This document shows, piece after piece, positions 20,213-30,839 of a stretch of 64,000 bases of DNA; the stretch's first letter is position 1; each line of letters opens with the position of its first letter. The translations under genes and the position numbers were made by a program. The stretch is from Cladocopium goreaui (lineage: Eukaryota > Sar > Dinophyceae > Suessiales > Symbiodiniaceae). The notes under the pieces were generated by a model that saw nothing but the letters and a program-made list of their open reading frames with translations, was not told the origin of the DNA and did not search any database. The stretch is from positions 283,501-347,500 of the forward strand of contig CAMXCT020006641.1 in assembly GCA_947184155.2 (NCBI GenBank). The letters run 5' to 3'.

Positions 20213-21778
20213 TATGGAAATTTGACACCCTGTGTGAGACCACCCTTTGGGTAAGGGTGAAGCGACATGCCATTCATCATTGTGTACAAACTATGCACAG
20301 AGGATATGTGGAAGGTTACTGCAAGAAGTCATGAAAGAGGTAGAGAACACTCTACTTATTGAGGAAGGAATCTTGTATGTGACCATTCTGTGTCACAATA
20401 TTCTATTGGTCTTCGGACTTGCTGTTTCTGACATCAGGATGATGTCATTGATCAGTGTTGACCAGTGATTGTGGTATATGGATCAGTTCTACATCTTATT
20501 CTGGATTCGACTTGAGTCTGGTACAGCTTATTGCTTGAGCTGAAAATACCTACATTGGTTTGGCATTGGAATTGTTTATTACGTCTTCGACGTTGGGAAG
20601 GTCATTCTCTCCAAGTGATGAGAACACAGCTATAAACTCTTGGAGAAGAGTTTAAGCTAGCTGGAAATATCTGATGGAGAGAATCTATTATGCTTTGAAC
20701 TCGGACCTTGAGATGTATTGGCATTGTGAAGACAATGATCATATTTGGGCATCTTATTTGTCTGAGAGTTTTGTGATGAGATGTTTCGGTATTGTGAGGA
20801 CAATACCTACATCATCGTCATCGTGGCCTGTGGATCATACACTTGATCTTATGGTGTGCTTTATCGTTCCTGAGATGACTTTGATTATCTCTGTGAGGAC
20901 GACATTGTTTTGAGACGACTTTGATCTACATTGTGGATTGGCTATTACAGTGGTCGAAAGACTTCAGCGATACAACTGTATTTGGCTGACCTACATTGAC
21001 AATGTCGAATAGAACATTCTATTCTCCATTGAGATTGGAAACTGTGAGATGCTATCTCTATGTGGAAAACTGATTTGGAGAAAGAACTTTGTGTTCTGAC
21101 CATATTTTGTATTCAGAAGAAGGTTGTACAGATACCTTGTGTGAATCACTTCGTTCTTGAGAAGTTAGTCACAAGTTTGACTAGTGAGCTGGTTATTCAC
21201 GTCTGGATGAGAACCAGTTTGATTTAAGAACTTTTGGAAGTGTTTCGATGATTTTGAATTCATCTAGTGAAATTGAGTTTTGTAGACTTCTAGCAGCTGG
21301 AATAGTTTCAACAAACCTTTATTTGAAGAACTCAAGGTTTGTTAACTGGAAACCTGAAATTGAGTTTACCAGTTGAGACATCGGCTCGAAGGACTGGTGT
21401 CAGAAGTTCATCCAATGAACAGAAGCTGCTGTGTCACATAACTTGACATAAGACAGATCAGCAGAGGGAACATCTTGCCTCTTTCTTCTCTGTTTTCCCG
21501 GTTTTGTTTTGTTTGTGTTGCTTGTTGTGTTTGTTTTCTCTGTGACTGATCGTGCTGCGTCTGGAGCGAAAAGAAGGAGCTTGACGTCAGCATGTGGGAG
21601 TCGTGGAAGAAACATTCCTTTTGACACGGTATTGCTTTAGTTTAATTAGTTAGGGACTTACGCGCTGCGCTTGTGTTTGGTGTGCGTGGTTGACGTACGC
21701 GTTTGCCCGCGTAGTTCTGTAGAAATTTAGAGAAGCGTTGGATCTGACCGCAGATCTGTGCACGGCGCTTTTTCTACA
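20213..21778 (+). repeat. 5' LTR of the non-autonomous element
   Basis: 1566 bp, nearly identical to 28874-30439. It contains a perfect 7-bp hairpin at 20241-20259. Small frames within it are duplicated in both LTRs and are not treated as genes. Confidence 0.95.
20241..20259 (+). repeat. Conserved hairpin near the LTR start
   Basis: CACCCTT, loop TGGGT, AAGGGTG. The same hairpin is present in the 3' LTR and is kept unchanged in the diverged LTR at 63821-64000, although bases around it differ. Confidence 0.6.
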
Positions 21779-21792
21779 TGGTAGCCGAGCTC
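21779..21792 (+). promoter_or_regulatory. Primer-binding site of the non-autonomous element
   Basis: TGGTAGCCGAGCTC follows the LTR directly and resembles the PBS of the copia element (TGGTAGCGGAGCGG). Confidence 0.75.
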
Positions 21793-22110
21793 TACGGAGC
21801 TACCCACACCATTCTCCGCTGACCCTTGTTGCAGTGTGCTAAGGACGCCATCTAAGGTGAAGCTGAGATCGTTTGTATTGAGCTCCTGAATCTTTTGCGC
21901 AGGGATTTGTGTTGAGCTTGTACTAAGGTTCTGAAGTGATCACTAGGTTGGTACATTGCGGATGTAAAGTCAAGGGCATCGAAGAGCTTGAGTATTCTCG
22001 ATTCAGATGAGACGTGTTTTTGTTTCACTTGTGTGGCATGTTGACTGTGAGGTCATTGGTTGAAGGTGACTTGTCAAGTGATTGCCAGAGATGACATGTT
22101 TTGAAATGCT

Positions 22111-22440
22111 TGGAGTATCTCGACAGGCTGAGGTTGGGAGTAAGTCCTGGAGACACAAGTGAGGTGTTTGGACAGTGAAGGCTCCGACAACCTGCCTGGA
22201 GATGAACATTGAGAGTATCGCGATAGGCTGAGGTTGGGAGTAAGTCCTGGAGACACAAGTGAGGTGTTTGGGCAGTGAAGACTCCGACAACCTGCCTTGA
22301 AATGAGTTAGGTAGAGAGAAGTCTGTACGGTGACTTGGATGACAGGCTGAGGTTTGGAGTAGGTTCTTGAGACACAATGGATGTTTGGACAAGCGAGAAC
22401 CCCGACCATTTGTCTGGTTTCCAGGCAAGTTGTCGGAGTT
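22111..22440 (+). repeat. Three tandem ~100-bp repeats
   Basis: Units beginning around AGGCTGAGGTTGGGAG occur at 22125, 22225 and (diverged) 22344. Each contains GAGACACAA and a CCGACAA/CCGACCA block. They are non-coding repeats in the element leader. Confidence 0.8.
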
Positions 22441-22556
22441 CTTGAGTGTGTAGAATGCTTGTAGAAATTGACCTGTTTGGAGAGTTTGAAACCACTGTAC
22501 CCTATTTGGCTCGAGAAATTTGGTTATCAAGGAACTTCGCAATAGTTTTGCCTAAG

Positions 22557-22868
22557 ATGGATGCCAGAGATAGATCCAGAGATCGGAGGAGAGACAATGT
22601 TGTGTATGAGGCAGAGAATGAACAACTCCTTGGCCGAATTATTGAGATAGAGAAGTTGCAAGGTGTCATAAGGTTGCTACAGACACAGATCGTACTCCTG
22701 GAGTGGCTGATACCGCTATTGGAAGATCTGCGAATTAACCGAAGCAACTTGGATATCATCATGATGTTGAAGGACAATCTCATGGGCTTGGAAAGGGAGT
22801 TGCAGCATCGATCCTGTGAAGTGCGAGGACAGATACTTGCACGGTATCACAGAGCATTAGATAGGTGA
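22557..22868 (+). CDS. Small coiled-coil protein in the non-autonomous element
   Basis: 103 residues from the ATG at 22557; the frame is open upstream to 22446. The start is a run of Arg/Asp (DRSRDRRRD), followed by a long helix with regular hydrophobic spacing (EQLLGRIIEIEKLQGVIRLLQ, then LEWLIPLLEDL) and a second helix. A coiled-coil oligomer is likely. I do not recognise the family. A particle- or RNA-binding role would be inference. Confidence 0.45.
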   Translation: MDARDRSRDRRRDNVVYEAENEQLLGRIIEIEKLQGVIRLLQTQIVLLEWLIPLLEDLRINRSNLDIIMMLKDNLMGLERELQHRSCEVRGQILARYHRALDR

Positions 22869-23289
22869 AGTATCATGGGCATAGGCGATGGAGTTCCTGG
22901 CAAAAGTGGTAAGCGAGAGTAAAATAAGTATCAACGGCTGAGCTGCAACACACTGAGTTGCGTTGCATGTGAGATTTGTGATTTAGTTGTGTAAGAGGTT
23001 TTGTGACTTTGGCTAGAAAGAGAGAGAGAGCCTGGAGAGTCACTAGGAAACTAGGAAGCTTGGTGATTTTGGCAGAGAGTGAGAGAAAGTGCCTGGAGAA
23101 TCACTAAAGAGCATTGGAAAGAGTTAGAAGGAAAGTGGGCTGTACGGCAGGGTGCTGCATAGGTCCATATTGAAAGTAAGAAAGAGTAACATCTCGACAG
23201 GTTGGTCAGGTTGTAGATGATTCAGGACGCACGGAGTGCACAGTGCGTGGTGCTACTGAGCCTGGCGTCATGCCTGGAGATGACAGTTT

Positions 23290-23605
23290 GAGTTGAAAGA
23301 GATCGGCATGAGAACCCGGAATGGTTGGTAACCAGGTTTAGTTGCCACAGAGTTGAGAGAGATTGGCATGAGAACCCGGAATGGTTGGTAACCAGGTTTA
23401 GTTGCCACAGAGTTGAGAGAGATTGGCATGAGAACCCGGAATGGTCAGTGACCAGGTTTAGTTGCCCAGAGTTGAGAGAGATCGGCATGAGAACCCGGAA
23501 TGGTTGGTGACCAGGTTTAGTTGCCATAGATTTGAGAAACGTTGGCATGAGAACCACGGAGGGTCGAGTTTGCTTTGTCAGTGACCTTGGTTTAGTTGCC
23601 ACATT
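23290..23605 (+). repeat. ~60-bp minisatellite, four to five units
   Basis: Units start GAGTTGARAGAGAT and contain GGCATGAGAACCCGGAATGG at 23290, 23350, 23410 and 23469, with a diverged fifth from 23529. Periods are 60, 60, 59 and 60 bp, so the array is not protein-coding. Confidence 0.9.
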
Positions 23606-24693
23606 TGCAATGTAATGCGTGAGTAATTGAACACCTGAGGTTCAGTAGTGTGCAGGAGCAGTGGAGCTTGACGGATGTTTGCACTGACTGGTGACCTTGA
23701 GATTGAAGCCTGAAGCATTGTTGTTTGCCTGGCAGTGTAGGTACTAGAGTGCTGAGAGAGAGAGATAGGGACCGTCATGGCACTGAAGGCACAGTGGAAC
23801 TTGGTGTTGAGACTGTGAGTTGACAACGGAGTGAGCTGTGTTTGCCTGTTTGGGGAAAGTTGGTTTGATTTGTCAGATGCATCAGGTAACCTAGGATGTA
23901 GTTTGAACTGCAGTTTTGAGTGCGTTTGATTGTGACATGTAGTGAGTCACTGGAGACGACCTGAACTGTGTAGGTAGTGGAAACTGTCTTGGACTGTATT
24001 TTAAGCGAAACAGGAAACTTTGTTGTGAGTCTGTTTTCATGGTTTTCTTTGACCGGAATCTGAACAGTTTTGCAGTGTTGCAGGCAGGTCAGGTATGACT
24101 TACGTTGCTTGGATTGTTGCAGTTGCTTGTGAAACCTGGGACAGATGCAGAGAAGCCACAGTGAACCCTGAGACAGGTAAGTACTCTGAAGTTGTTGTCA
24201 GACTGACTGGACTTTGTGAGAAGACAACTTGAATGCAAGTATTCCCTTTTGGCTTAGAGCAATCATACCGTACCTCTCTAGATGGATGGATGAGCATGGA
24301 GGTTTCTGCAAGCCAGTTTGACTGTGAGATGAGCTCTATGGTCTTTATAGCAATGATTGCCAGTGTGGTTTGCCTACGATGGTTGTGGCATTTCCTTTGG
24401 TAGAGATGTAGTTGAGAGCAAGATGCTTGTGATGTTGGTCGACTCCGGAATGGTTTCCTTTGCGAACCTGGGTCATGTTGAATGGACATCTTGTACTACC
24501 AGAAGGCTGGCATGGAGTTTGCGAGATCTACAGCACTGGAGCTTTGCAGAGGATCCTGAGAGGAAGTAGAGCGGTAGTGTAGTTTGTGCGTTTGTGTGTT
24601 GCTCAGAGTGAAAAGCAAGAGAGGGAATCTGGGATTTGAGATTTGCAATTTTCTTTGAATTGAAGAGTTTTGACTTACAACAGAAGAAAGAAA

Positions 24694-25015
24694 TGGGCTG
24701 GATGGCAGAGGCGCTGCATAGGTCCATAGGGAACTGGACGGCAGGGGCGATTACGACTTGCATAGGTTCCGAAAAGAAAAGAAAAGTTGTAGAAAGTCAA
24801 AACGTGGACCAGATTGCAAGACGTTGCAAGGTTCACACATGAGCTAGATTGCAGACGTGCATAGGCTCAGAGAACAGATTTAAGTAAAAGAGAGAAAGAC
24901 AGAGGGAACTGGACGGCAGGGGCGATTACGACTTGCATAGGTTCCAAAACGAGAGAGAAACGTAGGGAACTGGACGGCAGGGGCGATTACGACTTGCATA
25001 GGTTCCGAAACGTGA
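24694..25015 (+). repeat. Dispersed GCATAGGTTCC repeat family
   Basis: Three near-identical ~48-bp copies (GGAACTGGACGGCAGGGGCG then ATTACGACTTGCATAGG) at about 24730, 24904 and 24966. Related shorter versions containing GGCAG...GCTGCATAGGTCC are at 24694 and 23137. They may be an RNA structural or binding element. Confidence 0.75.
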
Positions 25016-25228
25016 GACTGACGGAAATGAATGTAAATGTGCTGTCAGTTTGTAGCTCGACATACTGTCTAGGTGAGAGACGAAGTATGGAGCTGTCTAT
25101 TATGCTGGACTGGACGTGACATTTTTGTCTGGACTTCTCATGTTTGTATAGACTTCATTCCATCGTTGCTGTTTTACTATAAGACAACTTTGGCTCAGTG
25201 TTTTTGCATTTCAGTGGCATCAACGGCA

Positions 25229-25604
25229 ATGGAATCCATTCGTCTTTGGTTGGCGTTGACTCCTAAGCAGTTTGAGGACTTGAACAATGGCAAGGAGGTT
25301 CAGCCTGACGAATATTCCAAGAGGTTTGGACTACGAAAAGACCCGGTTGCTGCCGTCGAGCGTGCTCAGTACTTCAATGATTGGACACCGGAAGGTCCAA
25401 AGGGTGAGTTTTGTGCCAAAGACTATGTCTTTGGTCGAGGTAGAGGTGACCGCTATCGGCTATCTTCAGAAAGCTGAGTCTGGAGTTCTCTTGAAATATA
25501 AACCAAATGAGTACCGCTGGCAGGGAGCGATGCGATCCGAAGAGTATGACCAGTGCGGGAATCTTCTATACCGATTCGCTAAAGAGGCTCACCAAATCAT
25601 TTGA
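25229..25604 (+). pseudogene. Small unknown protein, broken by a frameshift
   Basis: The ATG at 25229 opens MESIRLWLALTPKQFEDLNNG and runs to about 25445. The protein-like sequence then continues one frame over (VTAIGYLQKAESGVLLKYKPN, ending HQII at 25604). The shift lies in GGTCGAGGTAGAGGTGACC, a short GGTNGA repeat prone to slippage; a small unrecognised intron is the alternative. About 125 residues in all, family unknown. A TTTTTGCATTTCAG tract just upstream resembles a splice acceptor. Confidence 0.45.
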
Positions 25605-26076
25605 GCACAGAAGAAATAGAGGACAATAGATATTTCCTCTATGTACAGTTTTCTAATGGTACCAAGTCGGGTGGTAATGCTAGACTTGGAGGCTGACGAT
25701 AGCTGCGAGGCGAAAAGCAAAAGCTGTGGTGAAAGAGCTGTCAAGCTGAGATTGGAGTGAGATTACAATTTTGGGATGTCTTGGAATTTCAGAGTTTTGG
25801 GCGATTTCGGACTGGACAGAATTTGGACTTGTGGAACTCAGTTTTTGTGATTTTTGTCAGCTGTCACGAGTTTTGCATGAGTTTTCATTTTTGCTGCATG
25901 ACATGTCTATGGGTTTCATGTGCACGGAAACCACGGTGATCTGTTTTGCAGTTTTGTGAAGGGTTGTGCATGCATTGACAGTTGGATTTGGATTGAGTTT
26001 GCGGTTTGCCACAAGTTTGCACTATTTTTTGTTTTGGTCTGAGACATTGGAGTTTGGGCGATCACATATTACCTGT

Positions 26077-26167
26077 CAAGATGTGCGGCACGCATCTTGG
26101 GGTAGTAGTGAGTGTGATCTTTGTCGGAAGTGTCATTCATCTGTTAAGGTGTGAGTCACGCACCTTA
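26077..26167 (+). promoter_or_regulatory. Pair of covarying hairpins before the 419-residue ORF
   Basis: CAAGATG/CATCTTG (26077-26099) and TAAGGTG/CACCTTA (26145-26167) each close a 9-nt loop that starts TG and ends CACG. Both stems are perfect although they differ in sequence, which suggests selection on RNA structure. They lie 36-125 nt before the ATG at 26202. Confidence 0.55.
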
Positions 26168-26201
26168 GGATGAACAAGAGAGAGTTTGTGCCTGGCATGG
26201 C

Positions 26202-27461
26202 ATGAAATGGCTGAGTTGTGGTCTGCATGGTCATTATAGGGATTGTCAAGTTGAATTGCAGATTATGCCCAAGCTGTATTTGGGTCCCGGCTTATCCCAG
26301 CGGGTGCATCAGGCCTTGTGTAGGAGACTCGAGCAATTCATGGCAGCGAACGTGGCATCTTCCGCAGCTCCAGCAGCCCCAGCAGTTCCAATGGCAGAGG
26401 GAGAGCTTCCCTTGTCTGAGAATCCACCGTTGACGGCACAGACAGGAGTGGCTGAGACGGATTCCGAGAAAGAGAAAGAGCAGGATACTATCCATGTGGA
26501 TGGAGAAGACAAGGATGAAGGAGATGCTGGAAGAGATGACGACAGATCGAGATCTCCGAGGCTGAGAAGGCATCATGAGTCCTTTGACCCCAATGATGCG
26601 ACCGACTTGTTGAGTTCTACCACGGGCTTGGCTGTGGGAATCACATCCATGGTCGCTGCATTGAAAGGGTCCACGGACAAACTTGAGGTCTTGATTAAGA
26701 GTACCCACACTTTGCAGTCTGACCTTTGCAGATCCCTGGAAGCCGTTGGAGAAGCTGTCACCAACATGGCACGTGCTTCTGAGTCCCTTGCAGCGGGGGT
26801 GAACCACAACACCAGCAGGACTGGAGCAATGGTAGGTGAACTTACCAAGCTCAAGAAGCATGTTGAGTGGTCGCTTGACGCTTCAATGAAGGACACCCTT
26901 CGAGACAACAAGAAGGGTCGCCTGGAAAGGGATCAGTCGTTGCAAGACATCATGTCGCAACTACATGAGAGCATGGATAAACTCCAGGAAAGCCTCAAGA
27001 TGGTGGCAGAAAGAATCGAAAGGGCAACGCCACAGGCTGAAATCAGGGGAACGCCACCGGCAGAAACTCCCCCGGCGTATGACCCGCCATTGGCACCTAT
27101 GGATCCGCCATTGGCTCCTATGACTCCAGCCATGGCACCAGCTGGATCTGGCAAAAGTGTCCCACCGCCTCCGGCGATTCCGCCAAGGCCGGCAATTCCA
27201 GCGCCACCAACATTGCAGACAGTTCGATTTGCAGGGTATAGCCCGGCGCGGATGGGTGAAGTTCCTATGAGCTATCCCCTGGGTTTGGAGGTTAAGGACA
27301 TGAAGTCGCCACCTACTCAGGTGATCGAGGAAGTCACGGGACGTGTCAGAGCTGTTTCACCCACACCACGTCACGATCCTCTGACGGGGACCGCAGCGTT
27401 TTCCCCTCTGGGGTATATGCAGATTCAGGGGACGCGGGAATACCGCAGGGTATACCCCTGA
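26202..27461 (+). CDS. 419-residue structural-type ORF of the non-autonomous element
   Basis: Intact frame from the ATG at 26202. The N-terminus has a Cys/His cluster (WLSCGLHGHYRDC). It is followed by Ala/Pro-rich and acidic low-complexity sequence and an Arg/Ser patch (DDDRSRSPRLRRHHESFD). A long helical region of about residues 140-290 (LTKLKKHVEWSLDASM, LHESMDKLQESLKMVAERIER) looks like a coiled coil. A Pro-rich stretch with DPPLAPM repeats ends the protein. The architecture is compatible with a Gag-like protein, but no capsid or zinc-knuckle signature is clear and I do not recognise the family. It is the only long intact frame in the interior. Confidence 0.65.
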   Translation: MKWLSCGLHGHYRDCQVELQIMPKLYLGPGLSQRVHQALCRRLEQFMAANVASSAAPAAPAVPMAEGELPLSENPPLTAQTGVAETDSEKEKEQDTIHVDGEDKDEGDAGRDDDRSRSPRLRRHHESFDPNDATDLLSSTTGLAVGITSMVAALKGSTDKLEVLIKSTHTLQSDLCRSLEAVGEAVTNMARASESLAAGVNHNTSRTGAMVGELTKLKKHVEWSLDASMKDTLRDNKKGRLERDQSLQDIMSQLHESMDKLQESLKMVAERIERATPQAEIRGTPPAETPPAYDPPLAPMDPPLAPMTPAMAPAGSGKSVPPPPAIPPRPAIPAPPTLQTVRFAGYSPARMGEVPMSYPLGLEVKDMKSPPTQVIEEVTGRVRAVSPTPRHDPLTGTAAFSPLGYMQIQGTREYRRVYP

Positions 27462-28864
27462 TATCTATCCCTGAGCAGAGTGCCAAAGGCACTGGAATTC
27501 GCCTGGTTTAACGGCAAGAGAATAGTTGATTTTATCAGCTCGAGGTTCACTTGTTGTTTTCAGAGATGACGGCATGGTTGAGCGCAGGCATCGGATTTGA
27601 GTTTAAAAGGCGGGCGAGAGACGCCGACTGACGCAGTAGATATGGTTTTGTTTGCATATTTTGGTTCTGGTTTGAAGTTCGTTTTGTTGTCATATGTCTC
27701 TCAATGACGATAGCGAGAGCAACGTTCTTGAAGGCATTCAGAACTCGGAGTTGCTAGCAGATCTGAGGGAGACATCATGAAGAAAAGTTGAAGTTGTTTT
27801 TGATTGGCTTGATTGCGATATTTCTTACGTTTGAGTTGTTGTGTACATGACTTGAGTTTTGTTGCTTGAAACATGGAACTTGAGGTTGTGAGTGTTTGTA
27901 CAAACATTTTTGGTATAATTGTGTTGTCATGGCATATGATGAGAACCTGGGAAGAAACTCGGACGGAATCTGAGTTTAAGTAATCGGAAATTCTTCCGGG
28001 GAATCTGATGTCATGATTACAGACACATTGCACTGTCATGTCATGATATAGACTCAAACAAGACATACCACACTTCCGAGATCATCAGGATGGATCAAAC
28101 GTTGAAAGGGGGAAGGCGATCTATGCGATGATGAAGCTGTGAAAGCTATTCTGTCATAGGATATCTCTCACCGCTTCCTCATTCCGTGCCAATCTTAGCT
28201 AGTCCTGACCCTGACGGAGAGAGAGATTACTCAGAACATTTTGAATTTGTTGTGCAGTGACTGTGAACTGTACTTCACTTGCTCTGAATTTGAGATGAGT
28301 TGCATGAGTGATATTACTTCACTTGCGTTTTCCTTTTACACGCCTACCTTCCTCACGAAGGTGCGGATTAGCTGAAACAGTTGGCCTTTGTTTTCGCGTT
28401 GACTCCGATCGTGCGACGTTAGGTTTCGTCTTGGGTCTCGTGTGTGTGTTGTGTCTGTTTTGTTGTTGTTGTTGTTTTGTTTGTTGTAGGAAGACAACAG
28501 CACTGTAGGTATATCGTTATCGACGCCATGGGTTTATCCGAGGAACTGGATTTTGGAAGACGAGCTTAGTACTGGAAAGACTTTAGGAGTCTTTGGACTG
28601 AGTCTGGTATTCCAACATCTGGCTTTCGCGACAGAGAAGATTTGAATTTGGAAGTTACGACATTGTGCATGAGTCGAACAAGATGCGTTTTCGGATGATG
28701 CTTTATCATCCGCCGTTAGTTTTGGAAGCACGTATACCTTTTGGATATTTTGATCATGGATATGATCTGGAACGTAAACATTTTTCTGCGGATATTCGAG
28801 TGGTATCCATATCTGGAAGCGATGTGAAGGTATGGAAGCGAGTGAGTGGATGAGATGTCATGTC
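27462..28864. other. Non-coding 3' interior of the non-autonomous element
   Basis: About 1.4 kb with no convincing gene, where an autonomous element would carry pol. Short frames here lack domain or compositional signal. Confidence 0.55.
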
Positions 28865-28873
28865 GAAAGGGGG
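28865..28873 (+). promoter_or_regulatory. Polypurine tract of the non-autonomous element
   Basis: GAAAGGGGG directly before the 3' LTR at 28874. Confidence 0.85.
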
Positions 28874-30439
28874 TATGGAAATTTGACACCCTGTGTGAGA
28901 CCACCCTTTGGGTAAGGGTGAAGCGACATGCCATTCATCATTGTGTACAAACTATGCACAGAGGATATGTGGAAGGTTACTGCAAGAAGTCATGGAAGAG
29001 GTAGAGAACACTCTACTTATTGAGGAAGGAATCTTGTATGTGACCATTCTGTGTCACAATATTCTATTGGTCTTCGGACTTGCTGTTTCTGACATCAGGA
29101 TGATGTCATTGATCAGTGTTGACCAGTGATTGTGGTATATGGATCAGTTCTACATCTTATTCTGGATTCGACTTGAGTCTGGTACAGCTTATTGCTTGAG
29201 CTGAAAATACCTACATTGGTTTGGCATTGGAATTGTTTATTACGTCTTCGACGTTGGGAAGGTCATTCTCTCCAAGTGATGAGAACACAGCTATAAACTC
29301 TTGGAGAAGAGTTTAAGCTAGCTGGAAATATCTGATGGAGAGAATCTATTATGCTTTGAACTCGGACCTTGAGATGTATTGGCATTGTGAAGACAATGAT
29401 CATATTTGGGCATCTTATTTGTCTGAGAGTTTTGTGATGAGATGTTTCGGTATTGTGAGGACAATACCTACATCATCGTCATCGTGGCCTGTGGATCATA
29501 CACTTGATCTTATGGTGTGCTTTATCGTTCCTGAGATGACTTTGATTATCTCTGTGAGGACGACATTGTTTTGAGACGACTTTGATCTACATTGTGGATT
29601 GGCTATTACAGTGGTCGAAAGACTTCAGCGATACAACTGTATTTGGCTGACCTACATTGACAATGTCGAATAGAACATTCTATTCTCCATTGAGATTGGA
29701 AACTGTGAGATGCTATCTCTATGTGGAAAACTGATTTGGAGAAAGAACTTTGTGTTCTGACCATATTTTGTATTCAGAAGAAGGTTGTACAGATACCTTG
29801 TGTGAATCACTTCGTTCTTGAGAAGTTAGTCACAAGTTTGACTAGTGAGCTGGTTATTCACGTCTGGATGAGAACCAGTTTGATTTAAGAACTTTTGGAA
29901 GTGTTTCGATGATTTTGAATTCATCTAGTGAAATTGAGTTTTGTAGACTTCTAGCAGCTGGAATAGTTTCAACAAACCTTTATTTGAAGAACTCAAGGTT
30001 TGTTAACTGGAAACCTGAAATTGAGTTTACCAGTTGAGACATCGGCTCGAAGGACTGGTGTCAGAAGTTCATCCAATGAACAGAAGCTGCTGTGTCACAT
30101 AACTTGACATAAGACAGATCAGCAGAGGGAACATCTTGCCTCTTTCTTCTCTGTTTTCCCGGTTTTGTTTTGTTTGTGTTGCTTGTTGTGTTTGTTTTCT
30201 CTGTGACTGATCGTGCTGCGTCTGGAGCGAAAAGAAGGAGCTTGACGTCAGCATGTGGGAGTCGTGGAAGAAACATTCCTTTTGACACGGTATTGCTTTA
30301 GTTTAATTAGTTAGGGACTTACGCGCTGCGCTTGTGTTTGGTGTGCGTGGTTGACGTACGCGTCCGCCCGCGTAGTTCTGTAGAAATTTAGAGAAGCGTT
30401 GGATCTGACCGCAGATCTGTGCACGGCGCTTTTTCTACA
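28874..30439 (+). repeat. 3' LTR of the non-autonomous element
   Basis: 1566 bp, same length as the 5' LTR. Visible differences are A/G near 20334 versus 28995 and TT/CC near 21703 versus 30364. Followed by the TSD AGTGC. Confidence 0.95.
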
Positions 30440-30444
30440 AGTGC
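30440..30444. repeat. Target-site duplication AGTGC, right
   Basis: Partner of 20208-20212. Confidence 0.9.
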
Positions 30445-30483
30445 TTTGGCAGCTACATTCTCTTTAGTGTAGACGATTGCAAC
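30445..30483 (-). pseudogene. SF1 helicase pseudogene, upstream fragment
   Basis: The minus strand encodes VAIVYTKENVAAKAL and joins through the TSD to ADQVSDLAPP at 20212. This matches ILFICKENSGTRSFADLLLW in the 55906 helicase, the segment after Walker A. The match stops at the foldback element starting at 30484. No Walker A sequence of this copy is found in the window. Confidence 0.75.
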
Positions 30484-30787
30484 GGCACTACACGCTCACC
30501 CTCTGTGATTTTGGCGCGACGCAGAGCGCAAATACTGCGCCTGCCAGCAAAATCGGCACTAAACGCTTCACACTGTGGTAAAACAGCGATTTTTAGATGC
30601 GACCGTTTGGGCGTGTAGTACCCCACTAAACGCTCCGCGCTGTGGCTGGAGACACATTTTCGCCGTTTCCTGCCGTTCGGTTGTAATTATTTTTAAAAGA
30701 TCAATATAGTTTAGAAAAAAGAGCCACTGCACGCCACACGCTGGATCTGTTTGCTGGTTTTTTCCACGGTAAAAGGCGTGTAGTGCC
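30484..30787. mobile_element. Foldback or MITE-like element
   Basis: 304 bp bounded by perfect 12-bp inverted repeats GGCACTACACGC and GCGTGTAGTGCC. Related blocks recur inside (GGCACTAAACGCT near 30564, CACTAAACGCTCC near 30630, CACTGCACGCC near 30725), so it can fold extensively. No ORF. Short flanking similarity (GCAAC/ACAAC) is too weak to call a TSD. Confidence 0.6.
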
Positions 30788-30839
30788 ACAACTGTCTCCA
30801 ATTAGCTCGGAGAGAATTGGACGAAACCAATACGTGGCA

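Larger units (their letters stand above)
20213..30439 (+). mobile_element. Non-autonomous LTR retrotransposon (LARD-like), 10.2 kb
   Basis: Two 1566-bp LTRs of equal length, a PBS, a polypurine tract and a perfect 5-bp TSD define it. The 7.1-kb interior has no protease, integrase, RT or RNase H. It holds several tandem repeat blocks, a coiled-coil ORF, a broken small ORF and a 419-residue ORF. The LTRs show about three differences by eye, so it transposed recently, presumably with enzymes from an autonomous relative. LTR ends (TATGGAAATnT...) resemble those of the copia element. It sits inside the same helicase gene. Confidence 0.93.

Noticed and set aside
22500-22515. CCTATTTGGCTCGAG as another spliced-leader relic
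   Set aside because: Only about 12 of 15 bases match, there is no second relic, and it lies inside an open frame within an LTR element.
27405-27455. CAGGG-TATAC-CCCTG as a member of the GTA-loop hairpin family
   Set aside because: Loop length and sequence differ and the stem is only 5 bp.
30788-30830. Continuation of the helicase pseudogene beyond the foldback element
   Set aside because: A short ILSELIGDS-like reading is possible, but no Walker A follows where expected and a stop lies close by.
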